Shown here: piece after piece, positions 56,435-64,000 of the stretch | How the letters are laid out: each line of letters begins with the position of its first letter | Numbering within the stretch: the stretch's first letter is position 1 | Assembly: GCA_001466705.2 (NCBI GenBank) | Contig: LATX02000236.1 | Coordinates: forward strand, 124,001-188,000 | DNA: 64,000 nucleotides | Direction: 5' to 3' | From: Moniliophthora roreri | Lineage: Eukaryota; Basidiomycota; Agaricomycetes; Agaricales; Marasmiaceae | The notes under the pieces: model-generated | Told to the model about the DNA's origin: nothing | What the model saw: only the letters and a program-made list of their open reading frames with translations | The model's database searches: none | Made by a program: the position numbers and the translations under genes

Positions 56435-58308
56435 TTAGTTCACAACTGTCGATAGACGAATAAGGACTGAGAAATTTACATGATCTGTGGCGGTAGTGGA
56501 TATGCTCCCATTTAGTGGCCTGAGTTTTCCAAAGCTATGATTTGAAGAATCGGCAACGACGGATAACGGTGCCTCGGCATGAGGCCTTCGAGAGTTCAAT
56601 CTGGAAAAGGTAATCACTGAAAGCACTGACTCCCTACATCTGAGGACTCACGTCGAAAGGAGTGAATTGGCGTATACTCCAAAAGTCAAATTAGTATTAT
56701 GGGGCCCAACTGATTATAGGTAGCGCGCCATACAGTTACTGAGGACTTGAAAGATCGCGAAGTATATGAGACTTTTAGGTTTAGGGACTATCTGGAAAAG
56801 CAGGGTATGTTAGGCAGTTCCGGACACATCTCGATCGTGGCATACAAAGACGAAGAGACAAATGCCGGCCATGCTGTTGGTGGAGCTTGTGAGACTCACT
56901 GGGATCACGTAGAAAGGTAGAAAGATACGACGCACCTAGTCACTGCTCCGTTGTTAACGGTATGGATTATAAGCTTATTGATGAGCGAGTCTGTGCTATC
57001 AAGCGAGACGGAGGTTAGAAATTATACAGACGCGGTAATCGTCGGAATGAACTCACCTGTTGATGCCGGAACGGCTTGTGTGCAAGTAATACGACAACGT
57101 CCCAGCACAAAGAATATCGCCAACAAGAGAGCATAAAAAGCAGGAGATATCCATCGCCTGTTCCAACTTCAGTGGGTGAAGAAAGGGTAATGAATCCACT
57201 TACTGTCACTCGCTTATTGTTAGCAATGTCGATGTAAGATTTTATATTGAAACTACAATCGTCTGCGTGAGAATTGCATTGCACGAGTGGAAAAGATGCT
57301 CACACGTCGATCGTGATAACTGGGCAATAAAATAGTCATGCACTAGGATGGGCCAGGAAGTAGAGGTACGCACTGATGGAAAGCGCTGTAATATTGCCTC
57401 GTAGGTCAGAAGATTGTAGGGCAATGGAGTAAAGGGCACACACCAATTTGAACAGTCTTCAGAATGCACTGGTGAAGCAATGAGATTGATGCACGTATTG
57501 TGAACGACGGCTTAACAAACCACTACAGCGGGAGTCCACCAATCTCGTTTGCGGCTTACTATTGGTATAGGTATATCAGTTTCGTTCGTACGTCGAGGAT
57601 GTTTAGACGCTCACGCTGGTAAATCCGTCCGGCGTAGAAAGAGTGTACGATAGCCTCTATTAAGGTCTAAGCGTTTCCGGACATCAATACCGCGTAGCAG
57701 CGCAAAGGCCAGATGTAATCTCACCGTCAAAGGTATAGTGGCCTTTGAATTAACTGTCAACTACAACAAGCAGTCAACCGAAGATTCATGCTTACAACAG
57801 CACTCCTACGGAGAAGATGTGATCAGGATGGAAGTGAATTTAGAAAAAGATGCAAATATAACTGACCAGGATGCGATCAGCAAAGCAAAAGGATTACCGA
57901 AATTCAGAATGAGGTGGTGGTATATCGCATGAGTAGCCAAAATTTCATGGACCGTCTCGAGCGCTCTAAGGACTACAGTGAAATCTTGAGCTAAAATCGG
58001 ACGCAGAGTACGGACAGAATAACTAGGACCTATTCGGATTTGGGAGCGTCAGCAGACTCGACAACCTAAACAGCACGGGTGGCTCACAATTCCTCGAAGC
58101 AGAGATCGGTCGTTGTAGTTTCGGAAGTAGTACCACGTTTGTAGGCATGTAACCCCGTATAGGCTGCAAGGAAGAGCTTCAGAATATGACATGCAATGAA
58201 AATTCTGCGACAGGATGCGCACCACGATGAGATGATGACTGCAATCAAGACAGCTCCGTACGTATCTCCTAGGTCAAGCCGAAGGGCAAGATGGGAAGGT
58301 GTAGTCAT
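56435..58308 (-). CDS. DUF6534-like membrane protein gene, copy 1 (model incomplete)
   Basis: The start is at 58308 (MTTPSHLALRLDLGDTYGAVLIAVIISS). The first intron gtgcgc ... cttgcag restores CLYGVTCLQTWYYFRNYND, a hallmark first-to-second TM transition of the family. Further on, EAIVHSFYAGRIYQ appears near 57610-57650. The C-terminal signature LNSRRPHAEAPLSV lies near 56600. These are multi-TM proteins of unknown role found in Agaricomycetes.

I could not place all exons between 57.9 and 56.7 kb, so whether it is intact is open. It has a paralogue at 58690-60025 with the same first intron position. Confidence 0.6.
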
Positions 58309-58689
58309 GCTCTCGGTACTTCTGTCCAGAGGAATTGCACAACCACGCTCGTTTTATAGCTTGATACCATCAAGTAAAAATATAATCAGACCTTGCACCC
58401 CTTCGCAGAAATGGTAGTTGCTATGCAGATGAAGACGCAAATCACAGATATGTCATGAACACTCTCACAGATGAATGATCCCTGAGCATCATGTCAGAGA
58501 AGGTTGGCGCACGGCGGGAATCTGATGTGGCTGCTATCCCTATCCTCGATTCGCGAAATAGTCTCATTATCGACCTTTCGGTATCTGACAGTTCATGACA
58601 TCCCGAGAACGGTCTCGGGAAGTAACAGAGATTTAGTATCAAACATCTTCTTCAAGAGATTCAGCCACTATGTTGATTTCAGCCTCTTA

Positions 58690-60025
58690 TCTCCGATCAT
58701 TCTTTGTAAGCCTGTCAGTGTCAACAAAGAGTAGCAAAGAAACTCGTACGCACCACATTTCGCCGACCAAGACTGGGAACTTTGTATGGGAGGCTAGTAA
58801 ACTTGTCAGCGCATAGCCGTTGAGGGCGAGCACGAAACTCACCTCGGGAAAACGTACTTCTACGGGATGTGTCGATCCGATTCCACTACTCAAGTTCCCA
58901 GTCATTGCAAAGCTGAGGTGCGAAGGCTCGACCGAAACGGGTAACAATGCCTTTGCGTGGATTTTCCGCAAGTTCAGTCTACGTCAGGGGGTCAATAAAT
59001 ACTCAAGAACGGCATATCTGGGGGCGACGCACGTAGACATGAACAAGTTTGAGTATACTGGGAAATTCGTCATGTCAGTAGGGTAGAATAGCTCGTCAGT
59101 GAGATACGATACAATTTCCGACAACTTCGAAGATTGAAAAGTAGATGAAATTTTTTTGGTTTTTGAGCCATCTGGAAAATAAAAACTCGGACCACACACC
59201 GATTTGCAGAACCTTCAGGATGCACTAAAGATGAGTCAGCAGGATTAAAGTCCGTAATAGAGGGCTTTCGCGTACCACGATAGGAGGTATCCTCCGATCC
59301 CTTCTGTCGCCAACTGTCAATGTCTTCAGTTGCGCTTGTGGGAAAAACTTAATCGAATGCTTACCGTTGTACATCCGTGCAGCATAAAACAAGTGCATGA
59401 TGGTATTTATCGCTGTCTGTTAATTATGATCGGATTAATAGATATAGAAAGGTATGCCATAAAAGCTCACCGACAACGGTACAGTGAACTATCCAACGCT
59501 CTTCAACGGGCTAATCAAAGGAATGTACTCACGGCGGCACTCCTTGTAAATGATGAGCATGGGGTTACACCGAATAAATGAATGCTACTGACCAGGAAGC
59601 TGTCTTCAAAGCGAGAGGATTACTAAAGTTCAGGATCAGGTAATGGTATAACGTATGGACCGCCAGTATCGCATGCGATGATTCAAGCACTCCGAAAGTC
59701 CCGTATTCAAGTCACGCCATCAGGAGTAAATCACTTGCAGAATAACGAGAACCTGACGTTATTGTCAGCGTTTTATGCATTCAAAGAACGCGAAGGTCTC
59801 AACATGATTCGAAGTAGTAAGCGGTCGTTATAGGTCCGGAAGTAATACCAGGTTTGAAGACACGTAACGCCGTAAAGGCTGCAGAGATAAAGAGCAATCT
59901 CAGAAGCGATTCAAGGTAAAGATGCAGAATCTGTGTACGCACCATGATGACATGATGACAGCTATTAAGAAAGCCCCAAATGTGTCGCCAAGGTGAAGGA
60001 GGGGCAGCGAAGAATGTGTGTCCAT
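58690..60025 (-). CDS. DUF6534-like membrane protein gene, copy 2 (model incomplete)
   Basis: The start at 60025 gives MDTHSSLPLLHLGDTFGAFL. A GT-AG intron (gtgcgtac ... ctctgcag) then gives CLYGVTCLQTWYYFRTYND. Downstream exons give SHAILAVHTLYHYLILNFSN, NTIMHLFYAARMYN, and VYSNLFMSTLNLRKIHAK. The last is joined by an intron, TCTAC|gtgcgt ... cgtag.

The C-terminus contains LLPVSVEPSHLSF and may end near 58690. The middle of the gene (59.1-59.4 kb) was not fully resolved, so damage cannot be excluded. It is a tandem duplicate of copy 1 in the same orientation. Confidence 0.6.
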
Positions 60026-61555
60026 GATCGACGGGATGCCTCTATGATTTTGACAAGGACGAGCGTGGTCTTTGTAGCTACAAAGGGAGGGTTGGATATC
60101 AGACCCTAGCCTTTTGTGTCCTGTTAAGACCACCTACCCACCGCCACCCATGACCCCATCCTGCTCGGCATCCACAGCCTAAAGCTATCAATCCCTCAAA
60201 GAATGTCAGATATGATGCGCCAGCGCCTTGCGGGTAAAGGGGGTCACCAGCTATATCATAAATCTCCGAGTTGAGGTAACTTCCCGACTGTAAGAAATGG
60301 GTCTAACGAACAGTCATCAGACATCAAGTCCTTATTCATGAGCGGGTCAGGTACCAATTCTTAGCCTCAATCTGATGAATCTGATCTTCTCAAGAGTCAT
60401 TTTATAGGCTTCAGATTCCATCTAAACGAGCGGAATCACACATTCTTGGGAGGCTTTGCGACGATGTTCACGTACTCTTGAATATTTCACCTACGAAAAG
60501 AAAGTGATTATCGATCATCAGTCATCACTGAAAGTCCATAATAGATGATCACTTACTAGCTCGCCCTCACACTAGCCTCCCCTTGGATTTAAAGATTTTA
60601 CAGTCCAGCATCCCGATAAGCTTTCGGTCGTTCTTTCGTTTTACTGACCAAAGAAGATTCAAGAACAGTCGGACCCTACATAGCAATGATAGCATCAGAC
60701 ATTTGAACCTGAGTAGTACCGTGACTGAGAAGATCACGTATCATACATTCGGTCTAATTTATCAACTCCCAACGGTTGGATTGCAGTATCTCCTTGTGAC
60801 CTCAAAATGCCAAAAGAGTGAATCTGCAAGGTAAGTATTAGACATCAACCACTTGACCTGAATCATCATCACATACCGAAAGCAAACAAAGATGATCATG
60901 GGAGAGATATCATGAGTAGCTTAGGCTCCGAGTCGTTGACAATGACACCTTCAGCGCACTGCCCGACTTCGATGGCCTGACGTGGACCGAAGCTGTGACA
61001 TTGGCTCGTGCCAAAGCGTCACGCGTCACGCGGTCTAGACCACTTTCCTCACTCCCCTCCATGTTACAGTTTTCCGAGACTCGGACATCCGCTATAGTGA
61101 CATATAATCTCTGATCAGCACCACTTTGTTGAAAGGGACCTACGAGCAATATCATTGATGGGTCAGAAGTATAGCCATATTCTATCAGCACCTTTTGAAC
61201 GCCAAGCCTTACCCACTCCTCCATACTGATTCATGATCATTCCAGCGACAGTTATCGTATCCGTTGCTTTGAGCTTGCGAGCAAGAAACATGTATAATTG
61301 GGTACCACAGTCATTATACTTGCTCAAACACCCGAGGCGTGCGGCGTCTTCGAACACTCGTGCGGCCGTGTAATCTTTTTGGGGACACCTTGGTCTGACG
61401 TGGCCAATGTCTTCCGTTTTTGTTTCACCTACTTTCCCTTTGGCAGACAAGGATATTTCCATATTTTCGTCCTCCTCTTGTGATCAACGAGTGTACTGTG
61501 TTCTTTTCGGGTTCGAGCTCCGCCTGCCAGTCGATAGGGAGAGATCCAGGTTGAC
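60026..61555. other. Intergenic with no recognised gene
   Basis: Two overlapping minus-strand frames (60910-61224 and 61163-61462) contain plausible but unrecognised sequence (VTRDALARANVTASVHV; ARVFEDAARLGCLSKYN). They could be pieces of a decayed gene. A short motif gcgtcacgcgtcacgc lies at about 61016-61031; its reverse complement also occurs near 54222. Nothing else seen. Confidence 0.35.
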
Positions 61556-61800
61556 ACAGGTTACTCTATGTGTTTGTGCGGTTCTCGTGGTTCATCCAGT
61601 AGACCCGTTTCGATTTGGGCCTGACCCGTGCCTCTCAACCAACAGGTCCGAGGAGTGTCGGAGGTTCGCGTGAATCGGTCCAGGTATATGTGGGTGTTTT
61701 GGGGTCGAAGTGATGGTGAGCACAGAATTGGGATCTGAAGTGTTTCTCCCAGCCTGGAGGTAGCGGATAGTCGTTTTCCGGCTCGGCGTTCATTCAAGGG
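61556..61800 (-). pseudogene. WW-repeat protein pseudogene fragment
   Basis: The minus strand reads YPLPPGWEKHFRSQFC, then HHHFDPKTPTYTWTDSREPP, then a stop (about 61790-61640). In the same direction VYWMNHENRTNT follows in another relation to the frame. This is a WW unit with decayed spacing, related to the gene at 62882 and to the pseudogene at 54210. Only one or two units survive. Confidence 0.65.
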
Positions 61801-62881
61801 TTACAAGAATCGCTGTGCCACCGCTTTGTGTCGGTACGATGTCTTGAAGTCGATAAACAGCGAACGGGTTATCGGTTGAGGTACGTTCATTGACATTTGG
61901 ATCCTGCTGCGCCCGAAAACGCTCATTTTTAATTCAGGTCACGGTATGAGGCGGTTCTACTGTTTCGAGATGGGTCATGACGGTCAGTACGACGTTTGTC
62001 TTGTGGGGTTTACAGATAACAGATGTACAGCACCATCACGTCCAGAAATCTGGATCATCCACACTCGGGTAACAAACCCAATGAACGGTTGGAGGAGAAG
62101 CAGCATTACAAACGTAGGAGAAGGATGGCTGTGCACATGCTTGTGCCATGGATGATGACAGCATGCATACTTCTCCCTTCTTTGCAACCTGAGTCTGAAT
62201 ATTGCAGTGCGATACAGATCCTTTGCGGGATTGTGATCATGTAAACCCTCTTGTCCATCGAGTTGTCCCTCACTGACAGTCATCGGTCATCTCGGGTCGC
62301 TGTTTCCGTGCCATGATACGATATCGCGGCGAAGTACAACCAGTTTTGGCTACTGACTGCTTGGTATGACAGCTAGGAAATGGCTATGGTTGTAGTCGTG
62401 GCTCGAGGCACTCCTCACCATCAAGCAGAAGCGGGAGTGAACGTCTGATGTCGGATTCCAGCAGCTCTGGAAGGCATCGTGGTACGGACCAGGATTAGCT
62501 GAAGTCTTATAAATATAACATTGTGCGTCCAGTTCTCATTCTGCTGTGCTTTCAGACGTGCATTTAAATTTCATCTCTATGGGCTGTTTGATGGATGCTT
62601 CAAGGCTTCATCAGTGTTTGATGAGAAAGGGTTGACGGCGCCGTGGTTGAATTATTGAGAACTTTTGAGGGCATATCATTCAATTCAAGTTTGGTAGTCA
62701 TCTGTCGCATGATGTCTGAACAGTTCTATGTGAGTTTACTATCCCTTTTTCGGCTTTTAACGAAGCTCTTTCTCAAGGTCATGGCTTGTTAATCAGGGAG
62801 TTCTTCTTTGCATATTGCCAACGTGTGCCTTAATGAGCAATTGCGGAATCCGAACAATATATTACATTTTACAAACAAGCG
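61801..62881. repeat. Spacer duplicated at about 54.85-55.93 kb
   Basis: Counterpart of the spacer at 54851-55929 (see that entry). No gene in it; minus-strand ORFs such as 61984-62283 are not shared between the two copies. Confidence 0.6.
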
Positions 62882-63565
62882 TTATAATGTGGTATCATAT
62901 CGTGGAAGCGGTGTTTGCCTGAAATTCACCACAGGCGGTTCCCTTGGATTGCTCCAAGATGTCTGCTTCGTTCGATGATCAACATAGAACAGTTTCCCGT
63001 CCTCTGTACACCGTATCTCCACGGCCGGTCTTGTGTTCCCTGGAAACCTCGGATCCTCCCAAGACGTAGCTCCCGTCCTATGATCAACATAATACGGGGT
63101 ATTGGAGGTTTCCATGAGTCGTATTTCGACGTCCGGCCTCAGCCTTGGATCCTTCCATGTTGTCGTCTTCGAGTTGTGATCGACAAAGTAGACCCGGTTT
63201 TTGAGGTCTACTCGTTGCTCCCAACCCTTTGGAAGTGGCATATAGAGCGGGGCCGGCGGTGGGTCGAGATAGGTGAATGTGCAGTTGGTGTGGTCAATGT
63301 AATAGTGAGAACCGACTTGGTGGTCAAAGCGTCTCTCCCAATTAGATGGAAGTAGGCTGCCATCCTGGGCTTTGCCAGTGCCGGTCATCGACCGTGAATC
63401 GTGTCGACTGGGTGTGGTGGGTTGGGCTGGCGGTAGTCGCGGGTCTGTCCAGGTCATAATGGAATTGTTGTGATCAATGTAGAATGGGGAGCCTGTTTGG
63501 GCGTCGAAGCGTTCCTCCCAACCGGGGGGAAGTTCAGTGTTGTTCTGGGGGTTGCTTGTGGTCAT
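62882..63565 (-). CDS. WW-repeat protein (227 aa, single exon)
   Basis: An intact single-exon frame consisting almost wholly of WW-type units. Unit 1 is LPPGWEERF...[16 protein letters not shown], with Trp16 and Trp39. Unit 2 is LPSNWERRF...[15 protein letters not shown], with Trp76 but Tyr99 in place of the second Trp. Unit 3 is LPKGWEQRV...[16 protein letters not shown], with Trp115 and Trp137. Two half-units follow that lack the first Trp: [16 protein letters not shown] (Trp169) and [16 protein letters not shown] (Trp204).

WW domains bind proline-rich peptides, so the protein is presumably a cytosolic adaptor. No catalytic domain, such as a HECT or PPIase, is attached. Decayed relatives lie at 54210, 55930 and 61556. 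Confidence 0.82.
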
Positions 63566-64000
63566 GGGGAGTGCGTTGGGATAACGGGCTTCTGGTTTTG
63601 GGCAATAGTATATGGACTGTGGTATCGACCTTTTATATCATACTCTGCTGTGCTCAGAAGTCAATATTCGGGTCTGTGAGTAGTTTTCAGGTCATTGAGG
63701 CCGTTTTCTAGCGAAAGGCCGTGCTTCGGTTCCCGTAGAAGATAGGTCAGTATCGGAAGATATCATTGACATGATCATATCTCTGCAGATGCACAAACAA
63801 GGGCGTGCAACAAAACAATACCTTCCTTTGTGTCGCAATTTTGCTCACCCCAAAAGGAACAAAGTTTGCGGACTGGAAGCTGTGGACACTTGAGCTCCCA
63901 AAGGGCAGCGGTCCATAGCGGGCAGAATGGATGCTTAAATTATGGTCGTAAATTCTTTTTTAATTACTGGCGTCTTGAATATCGGTGGCTGCACGCTACT
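63566..64000. other. 5' flank of the WW gene, no other gene seen
   Basis: Contains only short frames. The start codon context of the WW gene (ccccATGACC) is at its left edge. The window ends before another gene is recognised. Confidence 0.35.

Noticed and set aside
1..64000. CRISPR arrays, bacterial operons, riboswitches, attachment sites
   Set aside because: The intron-rich gene structure is eukaryotic; no regularly spaced repeats or bacterial-type signals were seen.

Overview
The window is nuclear DNA of a filamentous basidiomycete, most likely an Agaricomycete (order not determinable by eye). The evidence is the dense short spliceosomal introns (about 45-60 nt, with 7-14 nt microexons) and the gene families: F-box proteins of the 'LPPELLLRIF' type, DUF6534-like multi-TM proteins, tandem P450s and fungal GMC oxidases. 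It is an accessory, duplication-rich region. There are three single-N assembly joins (5748, 14096, 16223), and two of them separate near-identical direct copies that are probably unmerged contig overlaps.

Layout. 0-3 kb: an F-box-type fragment and an intact F-box gene (minus). 3-8.1 kb: an N-separated double copy of a non-genic block with an inverted-repeat element and a dead GMC oxidase/arylsulfotransferase relic. 8.7-19.8 kb, plus strand: an epoxide hydrolase and two tandem P450 genes of 543 aa with the same 16-exon structure, with a decayed unrecognised gene between them. 20.6-22.5 kb: a DUF6534-like membrane protein. 22.8-28.8 kb, minus: two tandem copies of a ten-exon gene of a lineage-specific family; the second has a frameshift. 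29.6-32.7 kb: a membrane-anchored SGNH/PC-esterase-like gene and its dead duplicate. 33.2-43 kb: F-box genes and pseudogenes, a hypothetical ORF and a small three-exon gene. 43.8-49.8 kb: a secreted GMC oxidase (604 aa, 14 exons) followed on the same strand by an arylsulfotransferase-like gene with one frameshift. 50-54 kb: an F-box-like gene with decayed downstream sequence, a DUF6914-like ORF and an NmrA-like oxidoreductase. 54-64 kb, minus: an intact WW-repeat protein gene, three WW pseudogene pieces and two DUF6534-like genes.

Possible joint function. Epoxide hydrolase beside two P450s suggests monooxygenation followed by epoxide opening. The GMC oxidase/arylsulfotransferase pair suggests extracellular or secretory-pathway chemistry on aromatic alcohols. 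The relic at 4.9-5.6 kb keeps the same gene order on the opposite strand, so the pair is an older unit that has been duplicated. All functions are inferred from motifs and remembered family features; no search was run. Exon coordinates come from reading GT/AG (sometimes GC/AG) sites with phase checks and could be off by a few bases.
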